Shown one piece after another: positions 33,579-42,328 of a DNA stretch of 64,000 nt. This stretch comes from Arthrobacter sp. Soil782 (GTDB lineage: Bacteria; Actinomycetota; Actinomycetes; Actinomycetales; Micrococcaceae): positions 657,656 to 721,655 of the forward strand of contig NZ_LMSO01000001.1 of NCBI RefSeq assembly GCF_001428435.1. The letters are read 5' to 3'. The translations under genes and the position numbers were made by a program. The notes below the pieces were generated by a model. That model was not told the origin of the DNA. It did no database searches and saw nothing but the letters and a program-made list of their open reading frames with translations. How positions within the stretch are numbered: position 1 is the first letter of the stretch; the number at the start of each line of letters is the position of its first letter.

Positions 33579-35768
33579 TTACGGAGCGATGGTGAATCCG
33601 CCCCAGCCGGTGCCGATCTGGGTGCGGGCTCCCGCGAAGCTGCCCGTTCCGCTGCCGTTGTAGACGTAGAGCCTGCCGGTGCTGTCGCGGGCCACCAGGT
33701 CGCTACTGGCGTTGGCAGTGCCCCAGGCACCCGTGCCGGTCATGGTGAATCCGTTCCAGCCGGTGCCGATCTGGGCCCCGGCGTTGAGCCTGCCGGTTCC
33801 GGTTCCGGTGTAGAGGAACAGAGCACCACTCGAGTTGCGGGCGATGACGTCGGATCGGTTGTCACCGCTGAAGTCGCCGGTGCTGAGGATGGCCGTGAAC
33901 CCACCCCATCCGGACCCTGGCTGGGTGCGTGTGCCGAAGCCACTGGCGCCGTTGCCGGGGTAGAGGTACAGGGCGCCGGTGGTGCTGCGAGCCAGCAGGT
34001 CTGCCCTGTTGTCTCCGTTGAAGTCGCCCGGTGTGATCAGAGCGTTCATTCCGCTCCAGCCGGTGCCGATCAAAGCGCCGGCGTTGATCCGGCCGGTTCC
34101 GGTGCCCGTGTAGAGCCAGAGCCGTCCGGACGTATCGCGGGCCATGATGTCAGACCGTCCGTCGCCGCTGAAGTCACCTGGCTGCAGGATGGCGTTCATT
34201 GAACCCCACCCGGTGCCGATCAGAACCCGGGTGCCGAATCCGCCTGCGGCAGTTGAGGGGTAGAGGTAGAGATTGCCGCCCGAATCACGTGCCACGAGGT
34301 CGGGATTGCCGTCCCCGTTCATGTCCTTCTGCTCTGCCGTGCCGGCAGGAGGCGGTGGCGGAGTGGTGGTGGCGCTACCGATCCGCCAAGCGTAGGTTGC
34401 GTTCCCTCCGGTATTCCCAGCGACATCGGTAGCCCGAACATTGAACGTGAAGTTGCCGCTCAATTGCTGGTCGTAAGTGTGCGGCGATGTGCAGGCACGC
34501 CATGTCGCGTTGCTGGGGAGCAACTGGCATTCGAACGTCGCCGAGGCCTCACCGGTGAAGGTGAATGCAGGGGTTGTATCGGCGCTGGGATTCGACGGGG
34601 TACTGGTTAACGATGCGGCGGGGGCCGTCCTATCTACCGTGAGCGTCAGCGCCCCGGACGTAAGCTCGGGAGTGGTTCCAGCCGCGGGAGTTCTAGCCGT
34701 GACACGATTTGCGCCATCGGCGAGTACGTTTGCTGCATTCGTCGCATTACTCACAGTGATGCTGTAACTGCCCTCCGCCGTCGCGGTAGTGCTGCCAAGA
34801 ACCCTGGTCCCGGCGAGAAGCTCGACTGTGGAGCCAGGCGTGGCCGTACCGGTGAAGGTCGGCGTATTGACGTTGGTGATGTTGTCAGTGTTCGACCGTC
34901 CGCTGTCACTCGCAACTGCGAGGTCCGGAGTTGAAGGTGCACCGTCCACGCTGGAGTCGATGACGCCTTGAATCGCGAACGTACTCACCCTGAGGACATT
35001 TACACCCGGGCCACCTGCGTTAGGGCCCACCACTTCCACATAGTTGAAACCGGATGGAGCACCGGTGATTGGACCCGGAGTCGCGATACTACCGAGAGCT
35101 CCGGCGGGTGCGTTCGTCTGACGGATGAAGGGCGCTGACGTCCCGGTTCCACCGTAATCACCCAAGAAGGCGGTCTTCGTCTGGTTGAAGTCACACGGCG
35201 TACCGCAGACACCCTCATCGATAGTCATATTGATGTCGTTTGGACGCGCGGCGTTGTGGCCGGCCCGGAAGGTGTGCACTCCGTAGGGATGACTAATTGT
35301 GTAGTCAGCGCCGCTGACCAGTCCGGTCAGCCGAAAACGCAGCCGGGAAAAGGCGATCTGGGTACCAGGTGCTGCCTCCTCGCCGGTGTGGGCGGCCTCC
35401 AAAGCCGCCTCATACAGCCCCAGGTTGCCACCGGCCGCTTCAGCAGCGAACCAGAACGCCTCACCGGGAAAATTCCCCGGGTAGGAGATCGGCTGATCCG
35501 GGAAAGGCAGTTCAGCCAGGCACCCCTCGGCGGGATCAACGCACAGCTTGAGCCGGACATTACCGTCCGAGTACCAGTCCGGGAATCCGTCGGAGTCGGC
35601 GGTCGTAACGGGCGCAAAGGAAACGAGTTCGGCATTCGCCGGTTGTGCTGCCAGCGGTGCAAGCGCAACGACCAGCATCGCACCTGCCAACACCGAGGCT
35701 GCGACTTTCTTGGGATGATGCGTGCGGCGCCCCGTGGCGGGACCAGCCGCCGGTTGATGGATTGACAT
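33579..35768 (-). CDS. Secreted Ig-like and FG-GAP propeller protein, paralogue 2
   Basis: 729 residues, the same architecture as the gene at 31145 and obviously a tandem copy. After a basic Ala-rich signal peptide ending near PANA come the same unknown Cys-containing domain (about 45-265), a Big-type Ig repeat (PGSTVELLAGTRVLG), an Ig-like domain (ASATFECQLLPSNATWRACT), a poly-Pro linker and five or six FG-GAP blades. The N-terminal domain is nearly identical between the copies. The first Ig repeat has diverged and carries a few extra residues. The ATG at 35768 has AGGGAG upstream. Confidence 0.85.
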   Translation of the reverse strand: MSIHQPAAGPATGRRTHHPKKVAASVLAGAMLVVALAPLAAQPANAELVSFAPVTTADSDGFPDWYSDGNVRLKLCVDPAEGCLAELPFPDQPISYPGNFPGEAFWFAAEAAGGNLGLYEAALEAAHTGEEAAPGTQIAFSRLRFRLTGLVSGADYTISHPYGVHTFRAGHNAARPNDINMTIDEGVCGTPCDFNQTKTAFLGDYGGTGTSAPFIRQTNAPAGALGSIATPGPITGAPSGFNYVEVVGPNAGGPGVNVLRVSTFAIQGVIDSSVDGAPSTPDLAVASDSGRSNTDNITNVNTPTFTGTATPGSTVELLAGTRVLGSTTATAEGSYSITVSNATNAANVLADGANRVTARTPAAGTTPELTSGALTLTVDRTAPAASLTSTPSNPSADTTPAFTFTGEASATFECQLLPSNATWRACTSPHTYDQQLSGNFTFNVRATDVAGNTGGNATYAWRIGSATTTPPPPPAGTAEQKDMNGDGNPDLVARDSGGNLYLYPSTAAGGFGTRVLIGTGWGSMNAILQPGDFSGDGRSDIMARDTSGRLWLYTGTGTGRINAGALIGTGWSGMNALITPGDFNGDNRADLLARSTTGALYLYPGNGASGFGTRTQPGSGWGGFTAILSTGDFSGDNRSDVIARNSSGALFLYTGTGTGRLNAGAQIGTGWNGFTMTGTGAWGTANASSDLVARDSTGRLYVYNGSGTGSFAGARTQIGTGWGGFTIAP

Positions 35769-35837
35769 TGTGAGCTCCCTCGTGTGAGACCGAAACCATG
35801 CTTACTACCGGCTCGGTGCAGAAAGGTTGCGTCGTTC

Positions 35838-35855
35838 TCCTTGGACATTCCTTGG
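35838..35855. promoter_or_regulatory. 11-bp-spaced direct repeat upstream of FG-GAP paralogue 2
   Basis: TCCTTGG at 35838 and again at 35849, exactly 11 bp apart. In the gene direction this reads CCAAGGA-ATGT-CCAAGGA. It is the cleanest of three such sites in the window, about 70-90 bp before the start at 35768. The spacing is that of OmpR/PhoB-family response-regulator boxes. Confidence 0.55.
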
Positions 35856-35910
35856 GAAATCATAAAGACCGTTCTTTTAACTACGATTGTGACGGTAGGG
35901 TGACGTTTTC

Positions 35911-35924
35911 CTACTGGGGAGTAG
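35911..35924. promoter_or_regulatory. Conserved CTACTGGGGAGTAG motif
   Basis: A perfect inverted repeat CTACT/AGTAG around GGGG, about 145 bp upstream of the start at 35768 and 56 bp before the acyl-CoA dehydrogenase start at 35980. Its counterpart is at 33460. Either divergent gene could be the target; conservation before the paralogue favours the FG-GAP gene. Confidence 0.42.
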
Positions 35925-35979
35925 CATTTACCCATGGCCGGGTTCCGGCTGGCGGAGCCTGCCGTTGAAGGGGGCTGCC

Positions 35980-37902
35980 ATGAGCGCCGAAGCACTTCAG
36001 GAGAACGTCAACGAGCGCACTTCGCGGGAGGTGGCAGAGTCCGCCCGGGAAACGGAATGGAACCGGCCCAGCTTCGCAAAAGGCCTTTATCTGGGCCGCT
36101 GCGACATCTCCCTCATCCACCCGCACCCCTCTTCTTCACATGCCGGCGACGACGACGGCGAGGAGTTTCTCGCGCAGCTCACCTCGCTGCTGACCACGAT
36201 GGATGGTCAGCGAATCGAGGTGAACTCGCAAATCCCGGACGAGTATCTTCGGGATCTGGCTGAACTGGGCGTCTTCGGCATCAAAATTCCCAAAGATTAC
36301 GGTGGCCTGGGCCTGTCACTGGCCTACTATGGGCGGGCTCTGATGGTGCTCACCTCCGTCCACCCAAGCCTGGGTGCGTTGGTCTCCGCACACCAGTCCA
36401 TCGGAGTGCCTGAACCCGTGCGCATGTTCGGCAGCGACGAGCAAAAGCAGGAGTACCTCCCCCGCTGCGCATCCGGCGCAATCTCGGCCTTCCTACTCAC
36501 GGAGCCGGATGTCGGGTCCGACCCCGCCCGCATGAACGCCACCGCAACCCGTAACGACAACGACGGCACCTACGTTCTCAACGGCAGCAAACTCTGGACC
36601 ACCAACGGAGTGATTGCCGAGTTGATCGTGGTGATGGCTAAGGTGCCTCCGCACAGCGGCGGCCGTGGCGGCATCTCCGCTTTCGTCGTGGAGGCGAACG
36701 CTCCGGGGATCACGGTGACGCATCGGAATGCCTTCATGGGCCTGCGCGGAATCGAGAACGGCGTTACCCGGTTCGAGAACGTCAAAATTCCAATCGGGAA
36801 CCGGCTGGGCAGGGAAGGCCAGGGACTCAAGATTGCGCTTACCACCCTGAACACCGGGAGGCTCTCCATCCCCGCAAACTGCGCGGCCGCAGGCAAGTGG
36901 TCGCTGAAGATTGCGCGTGAATGGTCAAGCGAACGCGTCCAGTGGGGCCGGCCCATCGGCAGGCACGAGGCGGTCGCACAAAAAATCTCCTTCATCACTG
37001 CAACCGCTTTCGCGCTTGAGTCCGTCTTCGAACTCTCCGCGGCACTTGCTGATTCCGGGCAGAAGGACGTTCGTATTGAAGCTGCGTTGGCGAAGCTGTG
37101 GTCCAGCGAAATGGCCTACCGGATCGCTGATGAACTGATGCAGATTCGCGGCGGCAGGGGGTATGAGAGCGCGGCTTCCCTCAAGGCCCGCGGGGAACGG
37201 GCCGTTCCGGTGGAGCAGCAGCTGCGGGACCTGCGCATCAACCGGATCTTCGAAGGTTCCTCAGAGATCATGCACCTGCTCATCGCCCGTGAGGCAGTCG
37301 ATGCGCACCTCGCGGCGGCAGGTGACCTGGCGTCGTCGGACGCTGATCTCAAGGCGAAGGCGAAGGCGGCGGCGGGCGCCAGCAGCTTCTACGCGGGGTG
37401 GCTCCCGCACCTTCTTGCCGGGCCCGGCCTGTCGCCGCGCTCCTACTCCGATTTCGGTCGGCTCGCCAAGCATGTGCGTTACGTTGAGCGGGCATCGCGG
37501 CGCCTCGCCCGCCACACCTTCCTCGGCATGGCCCGGTGGCAGGCGAAGCTCGAGCACCGGCAGGTGTTCCTCGGAAGGATTGTGGACATTGGAGCGGAAC
37601 TGTTTGCCATGGCAGCTACGTGCTCCCATGCCAAACACCTTGAAGGGCAGGGCCGGCGGGAGGCAGGCGAGCTTGCCGAGGTCTTCTGCCGGCAAGCTCG
37701 AATGCGGATCGAGCAGCTTTTCACCGACCTATGGAAAAACACTGACAATGCGGACATGCGCCTCGCGGGGAGGGTGCTCGACGGCCGCCATACGTGGCTT
37801 GAAGAGGGCGTCCTTGACCAGTCCGAAGGCACTGGTCCCTGGATTGCCGATCATCCGGAGAGCACACCCGGCGAAGAAAATCTGCACCGAAAGTACCGCT
37901 GA
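35980..37902 (+). CDS. Acyl-CoA dehydrogenase family protein, long form
   Basis: 640 residues from the ATG at 35980 (AAGGGGG upstream). An N-terminal extension of about 75 residues precedes the dehydrogenase core: LGVFGIKIPKDYGGLGLS, FLLTEPDVGSDPARMNATAT (FAD/substrate signature), FMGLRGIENGVTRFENVKIP, and the catalytic Glu region NRIFEGSSEIMHLLIAREAV. A C-terminal helical domain of about 150 residues follows, as in VLCAD-like members. It oxidises an acyl-CoA to enoyl-CoA with FAD. The convergent neighbour is an acyl-CoA thioesterase, which fits lipid turnover. Confidence 0.9.
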   Translation: MSAEALQENVNERTSREVAESARETEWNRPSFAKGLYLGRCDISLIHPHPSSSHAGDDDGEEFLAQLTSLLTTMDGQRIEVNSQIPDEYLRDLAELGVFGIKIPKDYGGLGLSLAYYGRALMVLTSVHPSLGALVSAHQSIGVPEPVRMFGSDEQKQEYLPRCASGAISAFLLTEPDVGSDPARMNATATRNDNDGTYVLNGSKLWTTNGVIAELIVVMAKVPPHSGGRGGISAFVVEANAPGITVTHRNAFMGLRGIENGVTRFENVKIPIGNRLGREGQGLKIALTTLNTGRLSIPANCAAAGKWSLKIAREWSSERVQWGRPIGRHEAVAQKISFITATAFALESVFELSAALADSGQKDVRIEAALAKLWSSEMAYRIADELMQIRGGRGYESAASLKARGERAVPVEQQLRDLRINRIFEGSSEIMHLLIAREAVDAHLAAAGDLASSDADLKAKAKAAAGASSFYAGWLPHLLAGPGLSPRSYSDFGRLAKHVRYVERASRRLARHTFLGMARWQAKLEHRQVFLGRIVDIGAELFAMAATCSHAKHLEGQGRREAGELAEVFCRQARMRIEQLFTDLWKNTDNADMRLAGRVLDGRHTWLEEGVLDQSEGTGPWIADHPESTPGEENLHRKYR

Positions 37903-37905
37903 AAC

Positions 37906-38454
37906 TTAGCGGACCCAGTCGTGGAGGGCAGGACGCCGTGTGCTGGGTAGCGCGGTATTGATGCGCCACTCATGAATCCACTCGGGAAGCGCCAGGTCCG
38001 CCGGCGGATTTCCCATCGCTTCGAAGATTTCTGTGTTCGACACCGGTCCGTCGGAGCTGAGCAGGCGGGTGGCAATGTACGCGCGGGCGTAGATCTCGCC
38101 GCCATGCACCATGCGCTGCTCAAAGTAGATGGCGCGCTCATCGAAGCCCATGATCCGCGTCTCGATGGTGTAGCGCTGACCGAGCTGGAGTGACTTCCGG
38201 AATGTGATTGTCTCGGCGTTGACCACGGGCGTCCAGCCCTTCCGGCGCATGAGCTTCCAGATGCCACTTCTGATCATGAGGTCGAACCTGCCCAGGTCCA
38301 TCAGGGAGAGGTACATGCCGTTGTTCACGTGCATCGCAATGTCGATGTCCGTCAATTGAACGCGTTGCGGGAGCGAGGCTGAATCCCACATGCTCACCTT
38401 CGCCCGGCGGCGTGAGGCAAACAGAATCCAGAGGGTCCGGAATAACAGGTGCAT
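37906..38454 (-). CDS. Thioesterase family protein (hot-dog fold)
   Basis: 182 residues. The hot-dog core contains LTDIDIAMHVNNGMYLSLMD near residue 35, with the D/N-H-V-N pattern of 4-hydroxybenzoyl-CoA-type thioesterases, then the ETITFRKSLQLGQRYTIET strands. The hydrophobic N-terminus (MHLLFRTLWILFA) resembles the eukaryotic THEM6 group. The ATG at 38454 has no ribosome site, but TAATAT lies 6 nt upstream, so it is probably leaderless. A 14-bp palindrome overlaps that promoter. Confidence 0.85.
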   Translation of the reverse strand: MHLLFRTLWILFASRRRAKVSMWDSASLPQRVQLTDIDIAMHVNNGMYLSLMDLGRFDLMIRSGIWKLMRRKGWTPVVNAETITFRKSLQLGQRYTIETRIMGFDERAIYFEQRMVHGGEIYARAYIATRLLSSDGPVSNTEIFEAMGNPPADLALPEWIHEWRINTALPSTRRPALHDWVR

Positions 38455-38463
38455 TATCCTATA

Positions 38464-38477
38464 TTACCCGCGGGTAA
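38464..38477. promoter_or_regulatory. Palindrome TTACCCGCGGGTAA over the thioesterase promoter
   Basis: A 14-bp perfect palindrome that overlaps the predicted -10 (TAATAT, 38466-38461) of the leaderless thioesterase transcript. TetR-family repressors of fatty-acid genes in Actinobacteria often bind palindromes of this size with TTAC/GTAA ends. No TetR gene lies in the window, so the regulator is unknown. Confidence 0.5.
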
Positions 38478-38599
38478 CTTCTCTTCTTTTGTGCAGAAAA
38501 CATGGTGAACCAGATCACTTTATTAGCCAAACTGGGTGCGGGCTTGGAATAGTGGGCGGCTGCACTCAGCCAGTTCCAAGAATTCTGTGAAAGGAACCC

Positions 38600-40099
38600 A
38601 TGACTGACCAGACCTTCCAATACCTTGCCATGGCGCTCTACATGGCCGCCATGCTGGGAATCGGCTGGTACGCGTACCGGAAAACGTCCGATCTCGATGA
38701 TTACATGCTCGCCGGCCGCGGCCTCAAGCCCGGGGTAGCTGCGCTCAGCGCCGGTGCCTCCGATATGTCGGGGTGGCTGCTGCTCGGACTGCCAGGCGCT
38801 ATCTATCTGTCAGGCCTGATTGAGGTCTGGATTGCCATTGGCCTGACCATCGGAGCCTGGCTGAACTGGAAGTTCGTGGCTCCTCGGCTGCGCAGCTATA
38901 CCGAGGTGTCCAACAACTCGATCACCGTGCCGAGCTTCCTGGAAAACCGGCTTAAGGACCGCTCACGCGTTCTCCGCGTTGTCTCCGGCGTCATCATTCT
39001 GGTGTTCTTCACGTTCTACGTGTCCTCGGGCATGGTTGCAGGCGGTGTCTTCTTCGAGTCATCCTTCAACTCCAGCTACACCCTCGGCATGATCCTGGTT
39101 GCAGCGGTCACCATCTCCTACACGCTGTTCGGCGGATTCATGGGAGCCACCTTCACTGACGTGGCGCAGGGAATCCTCATGCTCATTGCGCTGATCGTCG
39201 TTCCGATTATCGGGTTCGTTCAGGTTGGCGGGTTCACCGGAATGACCGACTCCATCCGCGCCATCGATCCGACGATGCTCGAGTTCGTAGCGGGCGGGTC
39301 CATCCTCGCCATCATCTCGGCCGCAGCGTGGGGCCTTGGCTACTTCGGCCAGCCGCACATCATCGTCCGCTTCATGGCCCTGCGTTCCCCGCAGGACGCT
39401 ACGGCCGGCCGCCGGATCGGCATCAGCTGGATGATCCTCACCGTTCTCGGCGCCGTTGCCACCGCTCTGGTCGGCATCGCGTACTTCGAGCAGAACCCGC
39501 AGCTGACGCTCGAGGACCCCGAGGCCGTGTTCCTGGCGCTGTCGCAGGCGTTCTTCCACCCCTTCGTGGCAGGCATTGTCCTCGCGGCCGTCCTCGCAGC
39601 GATCATGAGCACCATCTCCTCGCAGCTCGTCGTGTGCTCCTCCGCGCTCGTTGAGGACCTCTACAACATGGTCTCGAAGCGGAACCTGACAGCCAAGCAG
39701 GGGGTCATCCTCGGCCGTCTCGGCGTGCTGGTGGTCGCGATCGTCGCGATCGTCCTCGCCTCGGGCCGCAACGAATCGATCCTCGCGCTGGTTGCCTTCG
39801 CCTGGGCAGGCTTCGGAGCGTCCTTCGGCCCCACCGTGCTGCTCTCGCTCTTCTGGCGGAAGCTGACCATGCCGGGTGCACTGTCCGGGATGATCGTGGG
39901 CGCCGTCGTCGTCTTCGCCTGGGGCAACTCCCCGCTGGCGGCCACGATGTATGAGATCGTGCCGGCGTTCTTCGCCAACCTGGTTGTCGCCGTCGTAATC
40001 AGCCGTCTGACCTGGAAGCCGAACGCGGAGATCGAAGCCGAGTTCGACGCAGCGGTACGCGGCGTTTCCGAGCGCAAGGAACCGGTCACGGTTTCCTAG
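38600..40099 (+). CDS. putP: Sodium/proline symporter
   Basis: 499 residues with about 13 helices of the SSS family. Typical PutP segments: DLDDYMLAGRGLKPGVAALS, AGASDMSGWLLLGLPGAIYL, GYFGQPHIIVRFMALRS, and STISSQLVVCSSALVEDLY. It imports proline with Na+. The ATG at 38600 has AAAGGA upstream. It is divergent from the thioesterase and ends at a strong hairpin shared with dinB. No proline catabolic genes are beside it. Confidence 0.93.
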   Translation: MTDQTFQYLAMALYMAAMLGIGWYAYRKTSDLDDYMLAGRGLKPGVAALSAGASDMSGWLLLGLPGAIYLSGLIEVWIAIGLTIGAWLNWKFVAPRLRSYTEVSNNSITVPSFLENRLKDRSRVLRVVSGVIILVFFTFYVSSGMVAGGVFFESSFNSSYTLGMILVAAVTISYTLFGGFMGATFTDVAQGILMLIALIVVPIIGFVQVGGFTGMTDSIRAIDPTMLEFVAGGSILAIISAAAWGLGYFGQPHIIVRFMALRSPQDATAGRRIGISWMILTVLGAVATALVGIAYFEQNPQLTLEDPEAVFLALSQAFFHPFVAGIVLAAVLAAIMSTISSQLVVCSSALVEDLYNMVSKRNLTAKQGVILGRLGVLVVAIVAIVLASGRNESILALVAFAWAGFGASFGPTVLLSLFWRKLTMPGALSGMIVGAVVVFAWGNSPLAATMYEIVPAFFANLVVAVVISRLTWKPNAEIEAEFDAAVRGVSERKEPVTVS

Positions 40100-40122
40100 T
40101 TACCTTCGCTCGATCGCATGAC

Positions 40123-40162
40123 CAGCGGCTCCCCGGTTGCTTCCGCTTCCGGGGAGCCGCTG
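40123..40162. terminator. Bidirectional hairpin between putP and dinB
   Basis: Perfect 14-bp arms CAGCGGCTCCCCGG and CCGGGGAGCCGCTG with a 12-nt loop, in the 109-bp gap between two convergent genes. Confidence 0.75.
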
Positions 40163-40208
40163 CTGTTGAAGCAGCAGGCTCCAGGTCAAGCGCACGACGG
40201 CGGTGCAC

Positions 40209-41288
40209 TCACCACCCGCTGCGCGTTGGCGTATGTCCCTTCCGGGCTTCCTCCGGCATGGACATCTCGGCCCGGAGACCAAGGAGCCGGATCGGCCGGC
40301 CGGATTCGATTTTCCCGACGAGGTCGAACGCGCCGGCAAGCACGAGATCGCGGTCGAACGTCTCGTGGATTCGCTTGGCGTACGTCTTGGTGAAAAAGGG
40401 CGCGTACCGCACCTTGAGGGTCAGCCCGATCACCGGCCGGCCCTCGGCGATGACATCCTCAAGCACGCGGGCCACGAGTTCCCGTACGGCGTCATCCACC
40501 TGTACAGGCTCGGTCAGATCCTGTTGGTAGGTCGTTTCCCTGCTGTGCCCACGGGCAACCCACGGGGTGTCATCAACCACCCGCTCGCCGTCCCCGCGTC
40601 CCAGCTGCGCGTACCAGGGACCCATCTTCGGACCGAACTCCGGAACGAGGTCACCCGGATTGGAGGCGGCGAGCTCGGCAACCGTTGTGATGTTGAGCGT
40701 CGCGAGGCGGCGCGATACTTTCGGTCCCACGCCCCACAGGTCGATGGTGGGCCGGCTACCCATCACCTCCAGCCAGTTCTCCTTCGTGAGACGGAAGACG
40801 CCGGCGGGCTTGGCGAATCCGGTGGCAACCTTGGCCCGCACCAGGGTGTCTCCGACGCCGACGCTGCAGTGCAGCTGCGAAGCGTCCAGCACCGCCTGCT
40901 GCACCCGCCGCGCGTAGGTTTCGGGGTCGTCGGTTGTCACCCCGATGAAGGCCTCGTCCCACCCCAACACCTGAACGGTGGCCTCCGGTTGGGCGCGCAG
41001 CGCCGCCATGACGGTGTCGGAAGCGGCCAGATAGGCTTCGGAGTCCACCGGCAAGATCACGGCCTCGGGCGCTTTCCGGGCGGCGATGCGCAGGGGCATC
41101 CCGGACCCGACCCCGAACGCGCGGGCCTCATAGGACGCGGTGGAGACCACGGCCCGCTCGGTCGGATCTCCGCGGCCGCCCACAATCACCGGTTTGCCCG
41201 CCAGCTCGGGCCGCCGCAGCACCTCGACGGCGGCGATGAACTGGTCCAGATCGACGTGCAGCACCCAGGGGCTGTGGCCTTGACTCAC
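40209..41288 (-). CDS. dinB: DNA polymerase IV, DinB2 type
   Basis: 359 residues. Y-family motifs: VLHVDLDQFIAAVEVLRRPE with the first metal Asp at 13, RAFGVGSGMPLRIAARK, VLGWDEAFIGV with the second Asp-Glu pair, and the helix-hairpin-helix WGVGPKVSRRLA. The steric-gate residue, which is Phe or Tyr in most Pol IV enzymes, is Ile18 (aligned with F13 of E. coli DinB). Mycobacterium smegmatis DinB2 has Leu there and inserts ribonucleotides. There is no C-terminal clamp-binding motif such as QLxLF. It is a single gene. Confidence 0.92.
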   Translation of the reverse strand: MSQGHSPWVLHVDLDQFIAAVEVLRRPELAGKPVIVGGRGDPTERAVVSTASYEARAFGVGSGMPLRIAARKAPEAVILPVDSEAYLAASDTVMAALRAQPEATVQVLGWDEAFIGVTTDDPETYARRVQQAVLDASQLHCSVGVGDTLVRAKVATGFAKPAGVFRLTKENWLEVMGSRPTIDLWGVGPKVSRRLATLNITTVAELAASNPGDLVPEFGPKMGPWYAQLGRGDGERVVDDTPWVARGHSRETTYQQDLTEPVQVDDAVRELVARVLEDVIAEGRPVIGLTLKVRYAPFFTKTYAKRIHETFDRDLVLAGAFDLVGKIESGRPIRLLGLRAEMSMPEEARKGHTPTRSGW

Positions 41289-41421
41289 GGTCCCAGTCTG
41301 CCCTCAGGTTCCTTCCGGCACCACCGTTTCTTCCGGCCATAATCGGTCGCCGGATTGACGCATCACGGTCCCAGCTAGAAAGCTGGGAAGAAGTTTCACA
41401 CCCGAACGATACGAGGAGAAC

Positions 41422-42255
41422 ATGACTGACGCAGCGGCACCAACCATAGAGCTCCTCAGCGGTGCATCCATTCCGGTGCTCGGTCTCGGCACCTGGCCGC
41501 TTGATGATGAGGAGGCGGCCACCGCCGTCGAGCATGCAGTGTCCGTCGGGTATCGCCTCTTCGACACCGCGGAGAACTACGGCAATGAGGCCGGGGTCGG
41601 GGAAGGAATCCGGCGGTCCGGTATTGAACGGGACCAGGTCTTCATCACTACCAAATTCAACAAGCAGTGGCACAGCGTGGACGGCGTCCGGAAGGCCTTC
41701 GAGCAGAGCGCGGCCCGGCTGGGCGTCGATTACATCGACCTGCTGCTGGTGCACTGGCCCAACCCGGAGCAGGAACGCTACGTGGACGCGGTCAAAGGAC
41801 TCGCCGGGTTGCGGGAGGAAGGCCTGATCCGGGCCTTCGGCGTCTCCAACTTCAAGCCCGCCCATCTGGAGCGGGTCCTCGACGCGGGTCTCGTTCCGGA
41901 GGTCAACCAGATCCAGCTCGACCCGCGCCACACGCGGCCGGACTCAAGGCACTTTCACTCGAAGCACGGGATTGTGACCGAGTCATGGAGCCCGTTGGGC
42001 AAGGGCAGTGACCTGCTGCAGAGTACCGCCGTGGATCAGCTTGCGGACAAGTACGGCATGACTCCGGCGCAGATTGTGCTGCGCTGGCACATTCAGCTGG
42101 GACTGGTAGCTATCCCGAAGTCCGCCAACCCGCTGCGCATCAAGCAGAACATCAACCTGTTCGGGTTCGAACTTACTCAGGAGGAAGTCGAGTTCCTCTC
42201 GGCTCTGGACACCGGCGAGGGCGACATCACGGACTCCGACTCCTTCGGCCACTAG
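41422..42255 (+). CDS. Aldo/keto reductase
   Basis: 277 residues, a standard AKR (beta/alpha)8 barrel. The catalytic tetrad is visible: Asp and Tyr in LFDTAENYGNEAGVG, Lys in FITTKFNKQW, and His in LLVHWPNP. The NADPH-binding end AIPKSANPLRIKQNINLFGF matches the 2,5-diketo-gluconate reductase group. It reduces small aldehydes or ketones; the substrate is unknown. It ends at a long perfect hairpin. Confidence 0.92.
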   Translation: MTDAAAPTIELLSGASIPVLGLGTWPLDDEEAATAVEHAVSVGYRLFDTAENYGNEAGVGEGIRRSGIERDQVFITTKFNKQWHSVDGVRKAFEQSAARLGVDYIDLLLVHWPNPEQERYVDAVKGLAGLREEGLIRAFGVSNFKPAHLERVLDAGLVPEVNQIQLDPRHTRPDSRHFHSKHGIVTESWSPLGKGSDLLQSTAVDQLADKYGMTPAQIVLRWHIQLGLVAIPKSANPLRIKQNINLFGFELTQEEVEFLSALDTGEGDITDSDSFGH

Positions 42256-42265
42256 CGTTCAACCG

Positions 42266-42328
42266 GAAGTTTTGTGCACCTCCGGTGACTTCCGTCGAAG
42301 TGGAGTCACCGGAGGTGCACAAAACTTC
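42266..42328. terminator. 25-bp perfect hairpin between convergent genes
   Basis: Arms at 42266-42290 and 42304-42328 are fully complementary (25 bp) with a 13-nt loop. The right arm includes the first bases of the stop codon of the oxidase gene that ends at 42327. It most likely terminates both transcripts. Confidence 0.8.

Noticed and set aside
31145-35768. Tandem-repeat or CRISPR-like array suggested by recurring nucleotide blocks
   Set aside because: The repeats are codons of FG-GAP blades in open reading frames, with variable spacing and no spacer structure.
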